Position numbers and translations under genes: made by a program. Below the pieces are notes generated by a model. It had not been told where the DNA came from. It made no database searches and worked only from the letters and a program-made list of their open reading frames with translations. Source: Sphingobacteriia bacterium 28-36-52 (lineage in GTDB: Bacteria > Bacteroidota > Bacteroidia > Chitinophagales > Chitinophagaceae). Taken from it: a stretch of 64,000 bases of DNA. The stretch lies in the NCBI GenBank assembly GCA_002281575.1, contig NCGN01000001.1:62001-126000 (forward strand), given 5' to 3'. This document shows positions 8,449-17,952 of the stretch, piece after piece (position 1 is the stretch's first letter; each line of letters starts with the position of its first letter).

Positions 8449-10947
8449 ATGAGAAAAACACTATTGTCACTGTTAATCATTTCTTCAATTTTAGCAGAAG
8501 CACAGGTAAAACCTACTAGTCCTGCGGAAAGATTGAAGAGTATAGAACTGCGCAAACAACTAAGTCAGCAGTCCGTAGCCAATAAAACGGAGTTCCGTAA
8601 TATAGGTCCTAGTATACAAAGTGGTAGGGTGGTAGACATTGATGTAAACCCCGCTGATCCAACAGAATTTTATGTGGCTTATGCTACTGGAGGTTTATGG
8701 CATACCCTAAATAATGGTATGAGTTTTACGCCCATTTTTGATTCAGAAGACATTATTGGAATTGGGGATATTGCTGTAAACTGGAAAACCAAAGAAATTT
8801 GGGTGGGTACGGGTGAAGTGAATAGTAGTAGATCTACTTATGCTGGTTTAGGTGTTTACAAGTCGAACGATAATGGTAAAACCTGGACTTGGTTAGGTCT
8901 TGCAGACAGTCATCATATTGGGGAAATAAAATTACATGCTACAGACCCCAATACTGCATGGGTGGCCGTTTTAGGACATTTATACTCCCCCAATAAAGAA
9001 AGAGGTATTTATAAAACATCTGATGGAGGTAAAACATGGAAGCAAACGCTTTATGTAGACGAACATACTGGTGCGGTTGATTTAGATATTAACCCAGCCA
9101 ATTCTAATGAATTGTATGCGGGTATGTGGTACCGTACACGTAAAGCTTGGAATTTTGAAGAAAGCGGGAAGTCTGGTGGAATCTTTAAAAGCACTGATGG
9201 TGGCGAAACTTGGCAAAAAATTTCTGTTGAAGGTGCTGGTTTCCCAACAGGGGATGGTGTTGGCAGAATTGGTTTAGCCATTTATCCTAAGAACCCGAAT
9301 ATTGTTTATGCAGTGGTGGATAATAATGAAAAAAGAGCTGCAAGAACTACAACCGCAAGCACAACTGATACCAGTGCTTATTCTTTGGATATGTTCAAAG
9401 GAATTACTAAAGAACAATTTGCTGCTTTAGATAGTAAAAAACTAAACACGTTTTTGCGTAGCCCAAGATACCGATTGCCTGCTGATTACACTGCTGAATC
9501 AGTTAAAACGGGGGTTGCTTCTGACAAATATGCACCCAATGTAATTTGGGATTATTTGTACGATGCTAATGCAGCCATTACTTCAGCAGCTGTTAAAGGA
9601 TGTGAGTTATATAGAAGCAATGATGCAGGTAAAACCTGGACTAAAACCCATGCCGATCCTATTAATATTTATAGTTCATATGGGTATTATTTTGGTAAAG
9701 TATTTGTGAGTCCTTTGGACGAAAATAAAGTGGTGTTAACTGGTGTAGACCTTTTGATGAGTTCAGATGGGGGTAAAAAGTTTAAGTCTATAGATGGGCC
9801 TACTGTTCACTCCGATCATCATTCTTTCTGGTTCAGCAATACCAAAGAAAATCATGTAATTAATGGGAATGATGGTGGTTTGAATATGAGTTATGATGCT
9901 GGGAAAAATTGGTCTAAATTAAATAGCCCATCTGTAGGACAGTTTTATGCTATAGAAGTAGATATGGCTGTGCCATACAATGTGTATGGTGGGTTACAAG
10001 ACAATGGTACTTGGTATGGCACGAGTAAAAACCAAGAAAATATAAATTGGCACGGTACGGGTAATTATGCATTTAAAAGCATAAATGGAGGAGATGGAAT
10101 GCAAGTACAAGTGGATTGGAGAGACAATCGTACGGTTTATAGTGGTTCACAGTTTGGTAATTATAACCGACAAGTGATTGGTGTTTCTGCAACAGGAAGA
10201 GGGCCAAGAGGATCCAGCGTAAAGCCTAATCGTGCATTAGGTGAAACAGCATTGCGTTTTAACTGGCAATCACCTATTTTATTAAGTAAGCACAACCAAG
10301 ATGTATTTTATTTTGGTAGCAATAAATTCCATCGCTCTTTTAGTAAAGGAGATAGTTTGGTATCTATGAGTGGAGACCTTACTACCAATCCAGAACAAGG
10401 TGATGTGCCATTTGGAACATTGTCTACCATGAGCGAAAGCCCTATTCGTTTTGGATTGATTTATACTGGCTCCGACGACGGGTTGATTCATGTAACTAAA
10501 GACGGCGGATATTCTTGGAATAATATCAATGGTAAATTACCTAAAGGCTTATATATAAGTAGGGTAGTGGCTAGTAAGTTTAAAGAAAGCAGGGTTTATG
10601 TTACTTTAAACGGTTATAGAAACGATTACTTTAATGCTTTGGTTTATGTTAGCGATGATTATGGAACAACATGGAAACAAATTGCCAAAGATCTTCCATA
10701 TGAATCTGTAAACGTAATTAGAGAAGATCCAACCAACGAAAATATATTATACATTGGAACAGATGGTGGATTATACGTTAGCTTAAATGGCGGTAACTCT
10801 TGTATGATGTGGAACAAAGGGTTGCCATATAGTATTCCTATTCATGATATTGCGATTCAACCAAGAGACAATGAAATTGTCTTGGGTACACACGGAAGAA
10901 GCCTATATATTGCTGGTTTAGGAGAAATTCAAAAAGCTGCTAAATAA
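8449..10947 (+). CDS. Secreted Asp-box/VPS10-like beta-propeller protein
   Basis: An 832-residue exported protein with a signal peptide ending at A-E-A-Q (residues ~8-19). At least six Asp-box motifs S-x-D-x-G-x-T-W are visible, including S-N-D-N-G-K-T-W, T-S-D-G-G-K-T-W, S-T-D-G-G-E-T-W and S-N-D-A-G-K-T-W, which indicates tandem sortilin/BNR-type beta-propellers. The conserved E-F-R-N-I-G-P near the start and G-T-H-G-R-S-L-Y-I at the end are typical of the large WD40/YVTN/BNR-like proteins of Bacteroidota. Many relatives continue for roughly 200 residues past the GTHGRS motif; this one stops soon after it. Function is unknown; glycoside binding or hydrolysis is often annotated but not demonstrated by the sequence. 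Confidence 0.82.
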   Translation: MRKTLLSLLIISSILAEAQVKPTSPAERLKSIELRKQLSQQSVANKTEFRNIGPSIQSGRVVDIDVNPADPTEFYVAYATGGLWHTLNNGMSFTPIFDSEDIIGIGDIAVNWKTKEIWVGTGEVNSSRSTYAGLGVYKSNDNGKTWTWLGLADSHHIGEIKLHATDPNTAWVAVLGHLYSPNKERGIYKTSDGGKTWKQTLYVDEHTGAVDLDINPANSNELYAGMWYRTRKAWNFEESGKSGGIFKSTDGGETWQKISVEGAGFPTGDGVGRIGLAIYPKNPNIVYAVVDNNEKRAARTTTASTTDTSAYSLDMFKGITKEQFAALDSKKLNTFLRSPRYRLPADYTAESVKTGVASDKYAPNVIWDYLYDANAAITSAAVKGCELYRSNDAGKTWTKTHADPINIYSSYGYYFGKVFVSPLDENKVVLTGVDLLMSSDGGKKFKSIDGPTVHSDHHSFWFSNTKENHVINGNDGGLNMSYDAGKNWSKLNSPSVGQFYAIEVDMAVPYNVYGGLQDNGTWYGTSKNQENINWHGTGNYAFKSINGGDGMQVQVDWRDNRTVYSGSQFGNYNRQVIGVSATGRGPRGSSVKPNRALGETALRFNWQSPILLSKHNQDVFYFGSNKFHRSFSKGDSLVSMSGDLTTNPEQGDVPFGTLSTMSESPIRFGLIYTGSDDGLIHVTKDGGYSWNNINGKLPKGLYISRVVASKFKESRVYVTLNGYRNDYFNALVYVSDDYGTTWKQIAKDLPYESVNVIREDPTNENILYIGTDGGLYVSLNGGNSCMMWNKGLPYSIPIHDIAIQPRDNEIVLGTHGRSLYIAGLGEIQKAAK

Positions 10948-11005
10948 ATTGACCATTGTAGGCCAATCTGCCTAAAGAAATATTTTCTTGAATTGATTAT
11001 ATTTT

Positions 11006-11041
11006 AATCCTGGTTGCCGTTGGTGGCCGGGATTATTTTTT
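11006..11041 (+). terminator. Rho-independent terminator after the Asp-box gene
   Basis: Bases 11006-11018 and 11022-11034 form a 13-bp stem including four G-T pairs, with a three-base loop (GTT), followed by a run of six T at 11036-11041. It terminates the plus-strand transcript and overlaps the last codon of the convergent methyltransferase gene. Confidence 0.75.
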
Positions 11042-11836
11042 GATTACCCAGCAGTCTTGTCCGCCCATTTTATCGGGGTGCTGCTTGCCTTCCCAAAAAT
11101 GTTCAATGCTGAAATGTTCACGCAGCATTGCTTTTAAATAGCTTGCTGAATGATAGGTGGTTAATGAACGATGACCAGCTTGTTTAAACGAATTGGTAAA
11201 TGCACCTTCATTGTGCAATTGCATTTGTTGTGGGTGACTTAGTTGATGAAAATATTGGGTGCCATGAGTTGAAAGAATGGCTATACCATTAGGTAGTAAA
11301 ACCCTATTCAATTCGTTCAACCAATATTGTGTTGATGTATGAGGTATATGGGTTAATACAGAGATGCCATATACCAAATGAAAGTAATTGCTCGGGTAGG
11401 GTAAGGTTTGGTGTTCAATGCAATCAAAATAAACAGATTCTATAGATTTTCTGCACCATTGAATGATGTTGCAATCAATATCTGCTCCGTAGCAAATTGC
11501 CTCTTTTTTTAAATAAGGGATATGCCTGATTACTCTTCCTGTACCACAACCCCAATCTAATACAACTGGTTGTTGCATGGTTTTGATTCCGCCCCAATCA
11601 ATCATTTCCTCTGCTGCTAAAAGTCCATCTTCGTAATACTTTTTATGATCTAGTTGAAAGGTATTAAAAAGCGCTCTGTCTGTTGGAAAGACAAAGCGCT
11701 TTAATGGTTGATTATATGTCTTATTTTTTCTTAAATACCAAATTTGTTGAAAGCGGAAGTTTAATTCATCCATTATTGGGATGGCTCCCATTAATTCAAC
11801 TATTTTTTTCCCTCCTTGCTTCAAACGGCTATTCAT
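11033..11836 (-). CDS. SAM-dependent methyltransferase
   Basis: A 267-residue class I methyltransferase. Motif I is V-L-D-W-G-C-G-T-G-R-V at residues ~92-102, the acidic motif II follows in Y-G-A-D-I-D, and L-N-E-L-N-R-V-L-L-P-N-G is motif post-III. There are no membrane segments. It starts nine bases after the M16 peptidase stop and is probably cotranscribed with it. The N-terminal 80 residues before the SAM fold are not diagnostic. The substrate is unknown. Confidence 0.8.
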   Translation of the reverse strand: MNSRLKQGGKKIVELMGAIPIMDELNFRFQQIWYLRKNKTYNQPLKRFVFPTDRALFNTFQLDHKKYYEDGLLAAEEMIDWGGIKTMQQPVVLDWGCGTGRVIRHIPYLKKEAICYGADIDCNIIQWCRKSIESVYFDCIEHQTLPYPSNYFHLVYGISVLTHIPHTSTQYWLNELNRVLLPNGIAILSTHGTQYFHQLSHPQQMQLHNEGAFTNSFKQAGHRSLTTYHSASYLKAMLREHFSIEHFWEGKQHPDKMGGQDCWVIKK

Positions 11837-11845
11837 TTTCCAAAG

Positions 11846-14665
11846 TTACTTCTCTGGAAATAAAACGGCATTAATCATATTTTTACTATCAAATACGGTT
11901 GTAGCTGCTTTTTTTATGTCCGCAATACTCACTTCTGAAACAATGTTTTTGTAGTTCAGTATTCTACTAGGGTCATTCTCAGAAAAATAGATGCCTTGCA
12001 ATACGCCACTCCAATAACGGTTGTCTTTTATGTTCACCGCGTATTTTTCAAGCAAAGATTTTTTTACTTTGTCTAGGTCTTTTTGCTCTGGTCCGTTTTG
12101 TTTTATTTTTTCAATCTCTGCTGTTGCGGCTACACTTAATTTTTCTACATTTTCAGGTCCGCATGGCAATTGTAATACCATGGTATATCCCTGAAATGGA
12201 TATTTATTTAAAGCCCCACTTACACCCCCACCATAAATGCCGCCAATTTTTTCTCTAAGTTCTTCTATAATTTTAATATTCAAAATTTCGGCTAGCATTT
12301 CTGTATGTAATGCATCTTGTTCTGAATAAGTGGCATTACCCGAGTAAATATTAAATATGAAACTCTTGGGCTCTTTTCCTTTGTAAAATTCCAACTTTTT
12401 TTGGCCTGGTAATATGCGCAAACCATTATCTACAAATGCACCTTTATTTCCTTTTGAAGGCAGTCCTCCAATATAAGTGGCCAAAAGTGGCTTAACTGTA
12501 TTGAGGTCAATATTACCCACTATAATAAAGGTATAGTCGTTCGCATCATTGGTTTGTTCCTTAAAAATTTCAATGGCCCTATCTAAATTAATTTGATCAA
12601 AATCGGTTGCATTGGGAATTGCAGAAGGAGCCAATGGATTGCCTCCATACATTACTTTGTACACTGAATCTATAAATGCGCTTGTAGGGTCGGCCATCAT
12701 GAATTGAACCTGGCTTTTAATTTTTTCTTTCCATCCATTAAACAATGGCTGATCTTTTCTTACCTGCGTAAAATTCAAATACATTAATTGGAACATGGTT
12801 TCCATGTCTTTGATACTGCTGTTGCCGCTTACTCTAGTGCTTAATGCATTTAATCCTATATTGGCATTGGCTGTTTTGCCCGATAAGAATTTTCTTAAAT
12901 CAACTGGATTAAAATCTCCCACACCCATTTGCTGTATAGCTGAAGTAGCGTAAGCAGCACTGTATTTATCTGCTAATCCATATGCATTGGTGCCCCCTTT
13001 TTTAAAGCCAGTTAAAATAATTTCATCCTGTTTAAATGAAGTGTTTTTTACAATCACTTTTGTACCATTACTAAAGGTTAATTCAGTAATATCTAAAGCA
13101 TCATTCTTTTTTTCTTTTATTAATGTTCCAGCGGTTGGAATTGATTTTAATAAAGACGATGCAATGGCTTTTTCTTCGTATGCTTTTACTGGAATAGTAG
13201 AAGCAGTTTCTGCTGCAGCAATTAATTTCGATTTATTGGGCAAAGTAAAATTGCTTTTTTCTGGACCTTGAAAAGCTATAAATAATTTTTCATTCTTCTT
13301 TAATTCGTTAGCCAATGCATTTACTTCAGCTAATTGAACTCCTGGCATTAATGTGTTTTTGTATTCAAATTCGCGTTCTATTCCAGGAATGGGTTCTTGT
13401 TGCAAAAAGTTTCTGATGTATTCTTCTACCAATATTCCTGACTCTGTTTTGTCTCTATTGTTGTATGATCTTTCAATAGATGCTAATTGCTGTTTTTTGG
13501 CTCTTTCTAATTCGCCTTGTGTGAATCCAAATTTTTTAACTCTTTCCAACTCAGTTAATACTGCATGTAACGCAGTGTCAGGCCCTTTGGGTCCAGGAAT
13601 GGCAAAAGCATTAAATGCCTCGTGTCCTCGTGCATAAGATCCAAAATTACCTCCAGCAAAGCTGAATGGCGGATTACCACTTTGAGACAATTCATTCATG
13701 CGTTGATTTAGCATGCTGGTGAACAATGACTTAATGATAGAATTTTTTCTGTAGTCTTCAATAGTAAGTTCTGGTTTTGTTTTAACTGTTGAATAGTTCA
13801 ATTCTATTTGAAAATTTGTTGCTTCTTTGTCTGTTACAACTAATGCATCGTTTTTGGTTCTTGCTGGAACACTTGCATTCATCCTTGGTCTAGGATTGGC
13901 CGGATTCTTTAATCCACCAAAATATTGATTAATTAATTTTTCTGTTTCTGCAATTTCAATATCTCCTACTACCATAACGGCCATTAGGTTAGGACGATAC
14001 CAATCCGCGTAAAAACGCTTGATAGCGCTGTGTTTAAAAGTTTTTAATAAACTGTCTTTGCCAATTGGTAAACGTAGTGCATACCTAGAACCTTCGTATT
14101 GTTTAGGATAAATTTTTCTGAACATTCTATCTTCTGCCCCCTTACCTAATCTGCTTTCTTCTAAAATGATTCCTCTTTCGTCGTCAATTTGTTTTCCTTC
14201 AAAGCTGATTCCTCCTGCCCAGTCTTGTAAAATTTGTAATCCTTTAGTGAAGTTGTTTGGGTCACTTAAGGGGATGGGTAAAATGTAAACGGTTTCATCA
14301 AAACCTGTATAGGCATTTAAATCTGCACCAAAATCTACGCCAATGCTTTGTAAAAAATTAACTAATTCGTTTTTCTTAAAATTCTTGGTGCCATTGAAAG
14401 CCATATGCTCAGTAAAATGGGCCAATCCCTGTTGGTCATTGTCTTCTAATATGGATCCTGCATTTACTACTAAACGGAGTTCTACTTTTTTCTCTGGTTT
14501 ACTATTCTGTCGAATATAATAGGTTAATCCATTGGCAAGTTTGCCTATTTTAACCTTGTTATCTAGCGGAATTTTTTCCGATAAATTGATTTGTGCGGTT
14601 ACATGAAAACTAAATGAAATGCAAAGCAGTAAAGCGATTGCAAAAAATGTTATTCGTTTGATCAT
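11846..14665 (-). CDS. M16 family zinc metallopeptidase (pitrilysin-like), exported
   Basis: A 939-residue protein with a signal peptide (residues 1-25, ending T-A-Q) and two M16 halves. The first half carries the inverted zinc motif H-F-T-E-H (H83, E86, H87) and the distal acidic cluster I-L-E-E-S-R-L; the second half is the inactive partner domain, starting near A-L-D-I-T-E-L-T-F-S-N-G. This is the usual layout of full-length periplasmic M16 peptidases (~930 residues). The frame is open to a TTG at 14692, but that codon lies inside a terminator hairpin; the ATG at 14663-14665 starts the signal peptide. It precedes the methyltransferase gene and follows the PafA-like gene on the same strand. 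Confidence 0.92.
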   Translation of the reverse strand: MIKRITFFAIALLLCISFSFHVTAQINLSEKIPLDNKVKIGKLANGLTYYIRQNSKPEKKVELRLVVNAGSILEDNDQQGLAHFTEHMAFNGTKNFKKNELVNFLQSIGVDFGADLNAYTGFDETVYILPIPLSDPNNFTKGLQILQDWAGGISFEGKQIDDERGIILEESRLGKGAEDRMFRKIYPKQYEGSRYALRLPIGKDSLLKTFKHSAIKRFYADWYRPNLMAVMVVGDIEIAETEKLINQYFGGLKNPANPRPRMNASVPARTKNDALVVTDKEATNFQIELNYSTVKTKPELTIEDYRKNSIIKSLFTSMLNQRMNELSQSGNPPFSFAGGNFGSYARGHEAFNAFAIPGPKGPDTALHAVLTELERVKKFGFTQGELERAKKQQLASIERSYNNRDKTESGILVEEYIRNFLQQEPIPGIEREFEYKNTLMPGVQLAEVNALANELKKNEKLFIAFQGPEKSNFTLPNKSKLIAAAETASTIPVKAYEEKAIASSLLKSIPTAGTLIKEKKNDALDITELTFSNGTKVIVKNTSFKQDEIILTGFKKGGTNAYGLADKYSAAYATSAIQQMGVGDFNPVDLRKFLSGKTANANIGLNALSTRVSGNSSIKDMETMFQLMYLNFTQVRKDQPLFNGWKEKIKSQVQFMMADPTSAFIDSVYKVMYGGNPLAPSAIPNATDFDQINLDRAIEIFKEQTNDANDYTFIIVGNIDLNTVKPLLATYIGGLPSKGNKGAFVDNGLRILPGQKKLEFYKGKEPKSFIFNIYSGNATYSEQDALHTEMLAEILNIKIIEELREKIGGIYGGGVSGALNKYPFQGYTMVLQLPCGPENVEKLSVAATAEIEKIKQNGPEQKDLDKVKKSLLEKYAVNIKDNRYWSGVLQGIYFSENDPSRILNYKNIVSEVSIADIKKAATTVFDSKNMINAVLFPEK

Positions 14666-14696
14666 AAAAAAAGGTTGTACCGCAAGATACAACCTT
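14666..14696 (-). terminator. Intrinsic terminator abutting the M16 start codon
   Basis: On the minus strand a 9-bp perfect stem (14696-14688 with 14679-14671) and an 8-base loop are followed by a T run ending at 14666, immediately before the ATG at 14665. It lies 50 bases after the PafA-like stop, so it probably ends that transcript or attenuates read-through into the M16 gene. A second, AT-rich inverted repeat lies at 14702-14729. Confidence 0.7.
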
Positions 14697-14745
14697 GATT
14701 GAATAGTTTTTTATTATATTAAAACTATTGAGAATATTTTATTCA

Positions 14746-16416
14746 CTACTTTAATACTTCTACTATTGGGTTTCCAATATTACCACTGGGTTCTTGAATT
14801 TTGAGAAGGCTGGCTACCGTTGATGCTATATCGTGCATGTAAACTCTTTTACTTGAACGTCCTTGTTTTATACCAAAACCATACCACAATAATGGAATAT
14901 GGGCGTCGTATGAATACCAAAGTCCATGCGTAGTTCCAGTTGCGCCACCATCAATAAAACCAGACTTCAACACCATTTGAATATCTCCGCTTCTATTATA
15001 TAAAAAGCCGTTGGCTATTTTTTCTCTTAAATACTGAGGCATTGGACTGGTTAGGATTTCATTGGTAGGAAAAGCATTTAATATATAGTCCTTCTTCATT
15101 AAATAACGAACCATAAATTGGTTAATGGCTTTTGTATCAGCATTTAAGCTGTCTAATAAATCTCTATTAAAGTGTACCTGATAATTGGTTAAGCTTACCA
15201 CCAGTTTGTCTATACCAAATTTTGCTTTAATAGCTGCATTCATTTCATTCATTGCTGCTTTATCATCTAACAAACCTCCTGGTAATTTATTCTCTTTCAT
15301 GAAACCTGGAACATGCGCAACAGCATGGTCGGCACTAAGAAATGCGGTATACTTACCCTTGCCTACAGTTGCATCTAAAAAGTCGAACATTCTTCCGAGT
15401 TCTTCATCTAGTTTGATGTAATTGTCTACTACTTCCCATGAGTTTGGGCCAAAACTATGACCAACATAATCGGGTGAAGAAAAGCTGACTGCTAGCATAT
15501 CGGTAACTGCATCTTTTCCTATGTCTTCAGCCAATACTGCAGCTTTTGCTAATTCAACTGTTAAGGTGTTCCCCCATGGGGTGCTGCTTAATTTTCCAAA
15601 ACCTTCATTGGCGGTTCTGGTTAAATTGTAAGGCATTTTTGTTTGATTGGAGCCAAATGGCTTGCCCTCATAGTTCTTTTCATCAGCCGTAGCATATTGC
15701 AAATAAACAGCATCAGTTAACGATTTATTCCAACCCAATTTCATTAACGAGTCTGGAATTTGTCTATCATTAAACTGCTTAACCCAATTAGGTAATTCTT
15801 TATAATAATAAGTACTGGTAATAAAATTGCCCGACTTTGCATCAAACCAATAGGCACCATTAGCGCTGTGTCCTGCTGGTAATATGGCTCCTCTGTCTTT
15901 TAATGCAATTCCTATTACTTTGCTCTTAAAATTATTGGCCATTCTTAATTCATCTGCAATGCTGGTAGTGAGCATATTTTTTGGACTCATCTTGCCATCA
16001 CTTGCACCCGCTGCGCCAACGCCATCTACCGTTCTATCTTCACTACAGTATACATTTCTTTTTAGTTGTGTATCGTACCACCCATTTCCTGTTATACCAT
16101 GAATAGCCGGTACAGTTCCTGTATAAATTCCGGTATGTCCACATGCGGTAACCGATGGGGTATATCCAATTTGGCAATTGTCATTACTAAAACCCTGGTT
16201 CATCATGCGCTTAAATCCACCATTGGCTTTGAATAGGGGCGCAAATCGTTCTAAGTAATCCCAACGCATTTGATCTACCACAATTCCTACTACTAAACGA
16301 GGCCCTTTTTCTGTATTTGTAATGGCTTTAGTTTTTTGGGCATCAATTGAATTGGTAGCAGAAATAGCTAGCATTGCAAAGAGCACCAAACCCGATTTTA
16401 ATTGTTGAGTTAACAA
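14746..16416 (-). CDS. PafA-type alkaline phosphatase, exported
   Basis: A 556-residue alkaline phosphatase superfamily enzyme resembling PafA, the phosphate-irrepressible periplasmic monoesterase of Flavobacteriia. Seen in order: a signal peptide (residues ~8-26), the metal-binding strand V-V-G-I-V-V-D-Q-M-R, the nucleophile threonine region P-S-V-T-A-C-G-H-T, the K-D-R-G-A-I-L-P-A-G-H segment carrying the PafA-specific Lys/Arg pair, and the later metal ligands in S-S-P-D-Y-V-G-H and S-A-D-H-A-V. Length fits the family (~550). The start is TTG at 16416; an internal ATG at codon 15 would cut the signal peptide. The likely role is phosphate release from organic phosphates in the periplasm. Confidence 0.85.
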   Translation of the reverse strand: MLTQQLKSGLVLFAMLAISATNSIDAQKTKAITNTEKGPRLVVGIVVDQMRWDYLERFAPLFKANGGFKRMMNQGFSNDNCQIGYTPSVTACGHTGIYTGTVPAIHGITGNGWYDTQLKRNVYCSEDRTVDGVGAAGASDGKMSPKNMLTTSIADELRMANNFKSKVIGIALKDRGAILPAGHSANGAYWFDAKSGNFITSTYYYKELPNWVKQFNDRQIPDSLMKLGWNKSLTDAVYLQYATADEKNYEGKPFGSNQTKMPYNLTRTANEGFGKLSSTPWGNTLTVELAKAAVLAEDIGKDAVTDMLAVSFSSPDYVGHSFGPNSWEVVDNYIKLDEELGRMFDFLDATVGKGKYTAFLSADHAVAHVPGFMKENKLPGGLLDDKAAMNEMNAAIKAKFGIDKLVVSLTNYQVHFNRDLLDSLNADTKAINQFMVRYLMKKDYILNAFPTNEILTSPMPQYLREKIANGFLYNRSGDIQMVLKSGFIDGGATGTTHGLWYSYDAHIPLLWYGFGIKQGRSSKRVYMHDIASTVASLLKIQEPSGNIGNPIVEVLK

Positions 16417-16481
16417 GGGATTAAAGTTTAATATGATTAGTTAAATAAGGCCTGCAAGATACAGTATGCAATACAATATGC

Positions 16482-16512
16482 CTTGTGCTTTGGTGCTTTA
16501 TTGCTAAATTTG
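16482..16512 (+). promoter_or_regulatory. Promoter of the alpha-oxoamine synthase gene
   Basis: TAAATTTG at 16505-16512 matches the Bacteroidota -7 consensus exactly, with CTTG at 16482-16485 as the -33 element at 19-base spacing. Predicted start near 16518, 25 bases before the ATG at 16543, which also supports that ATG over the upstream in-frame TTG at 16483. Confidence 0.6.
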
Positions 16513-16542
16513 CAAAAAATTAATAACCAATCAATTGTTTGT

Positions 16543-17802
16543 ATGGCAGACATTTTTGAGAAATTGTTGAAGAATGCGGGTCCACTAGGACAACATCGCG
16601 AAAGAGCACATGGATATTTTGCTTTTCCTAAGTTAGAGGGTGAAATTAATAGTCGCATGAAATTTCGCGGTAAAGAAATGATAGTTTGGAGCCTGAACAA
16701 TTATTTGGGATTGGCCAATCACCCTGAAATTAGAAAAGTAGATGCTGATGCATCAAAAGAGTTTGGTTTGGCTTACCCAATGGGTGCCAGAATGATGAGT
16801 GGAAATTCTACCTATCATGAACAATTAGAAAGTGAATTGGCTGCATTTGAACATAAGGAAGACGCCATTTTAATGAACTTTGGTTACCAAGGTATCATGA
16901 GTGCAATTGATGCTATATGCGGTCGTCATGATGTTATTGTGTATGATGCAGAAAGTCATGCATGTATTATTGATGGGTTAAGATTGCATCCAGGTCATAG
17001 ATATGTATTTAAGCACAATGATTTGGAAGATTGCGAAAAGCAATTGACTAGAGCAACTCAATTAATTGAGAAGCAGGGTGCAGGCGGAATTCTATTGATT
17101 ACGGAAGGTGTTTTTGGTATGGCAGGAGACCAAGGTAAATTAAAAGAGATAGCCGAATTAAAACACAAATATCAATTTAGGTTATTGGTAGATGATGCAC
17201 ATGGCTTTGGTACCTTGGGTAAAACCGGTGCTGGAGCAGGGGAGGCACAAGGTTGTCAAGACGCTATCGATTTGTACTTTTCTACTTTTGCCAAAAGCAT
17301 GGCCTCAATAGGTGCATTCATGGCTGGTGATAAAGCCATCATCGATTTTATTCGTTACAATATTCGCAGTCAAATTTTTGCAAAGAGTTTACCAATGCCT
17401 ATTGTTATTGGAAATTTAAAGCGTTTAGATATGCTGCGCACCATGCCAGAGTTGAAAGACAAACTTTGGAGCAATGCATTGAAGTTGCAAAATGGTTTAA
17501 AAGAAAAAGGATTTGATATTGGGAATACCAATACACCTGTTACCCCTGTTTATATGAAAGGTGGGGTAGAGGAAGCCACTGCAATGGTGATGGACCTCAG
17601 GGAGAATTATGGCATATTTGCTTCAATTGTAGTGTACCCAGTTATACCAAAGGGACATATCATTTTTCGCTTAATTCCTTCTGCTGCTCATACTGATGCA
17701 GATATAGATGAAACACTAAAAGCATTTAGCGAAACCAAAGCCAAGTTAGATGCTGGTGCATATAAATCTGAATTAATACCAGATATGGCAGAGAGTAAAT
17801 AA
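16543..17802 (+). CDS. Alpha-oxoamine synthase (serine palmitoyltransferase / 2-amino-3-ketobutyrate CoA ligase type)
   Basis: A 419-residue PLP enzyme that condenses an amino acid with an acyl-CoA. Motifs: N-N-Y-L-G-L-A, G-A-R-M-M-S-G-N-S-T-Y-H, the cofactor-stacking histidine in D-A-E-S-H-A, D-D-A-H-G-F-G, and the PLP lysine in S-T-F-A-K-S-M-A-S. Bacteroidota make sphingolipids, and serine palmitoyltransferase belongs to this family, so SPT is a good candidate; a KBL-type role in threonine breakdown cannot be excluded because the acyl-binding residues are not decisive. It stands alone between its promoter and a strong terminator. The in-frame upstream TTG at 16483 would place the promoter inside the gene and is rejected. 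Confidence 0.85.
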   Translation: MADIFEKLLKNAGPLGQHRERAHGYFAFPKLEGEINSRMKFRGKEMIVWSLNNYLGLANHPEIRKVDADASKEFGLAYPMGARMMSGNSTYHEQLESELAAFEHKEDAILMNFGYQGIMSAIDAICGRHDVIVYDAESHACIIDGLRLHPGHRYVFKHNDLEDCEKQLTRATQLIEKQGAGGILLITEGVFGMAGDQGKLKEIAELKHKYQFRLLVDDAHGFGTLGKTGAGAGEAQGCQDAIDLYFSTFAKSMASIGAFMAGDKAIIDFIRYNIRSQIFAKSLPMPIVIGNLKRLDMLRTMPELKDKLWSNALKLQNGLKEKGFDIGNTNTPVTPVYMKGGVEEATAMVMDLRENYGIFASIVVYPVIPKGHIIFRLIPSAAHTDADIDETLKAFSETKAKLDAGAYKSELIPDMAESK

Positions 17803-17843
17803 CTATGATTATTATAAAATTGTACGCACTTATTTGATAAAAT

Positions 17844-17875
17844 AAAAGACCCGAAATATGACTTTCGGGTCTTTT
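17844..17875. terminator. Bidirectional intrinsic terminator
   Basis: A perfect 13-bp inverted repeat (17844-17856 with 17863-17875, core GACCCGAAA/TTTCGGGTC) has a six-base loop and A and T runs on both sides. It separates the convergent oxoamine synthase and DUF2911 genes and can work in both directions. Confidence 0.9.
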
Positions 17876-17952
17876 TATTGAAACTAGATATTTGTTTTAG
17901 TTATGGAGTATGTAGGGTGCTATGTAAATATTAAAACCCTCACATTATCAAT

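Noticed and set aside
14702..14729. AT-rich inverted repeat upstream of the M16 gene as a second terminator
   Set aside because: Nine-base arms but weak A/T pairing and no T run on the minus strand; not strong enough to list as a terminator.
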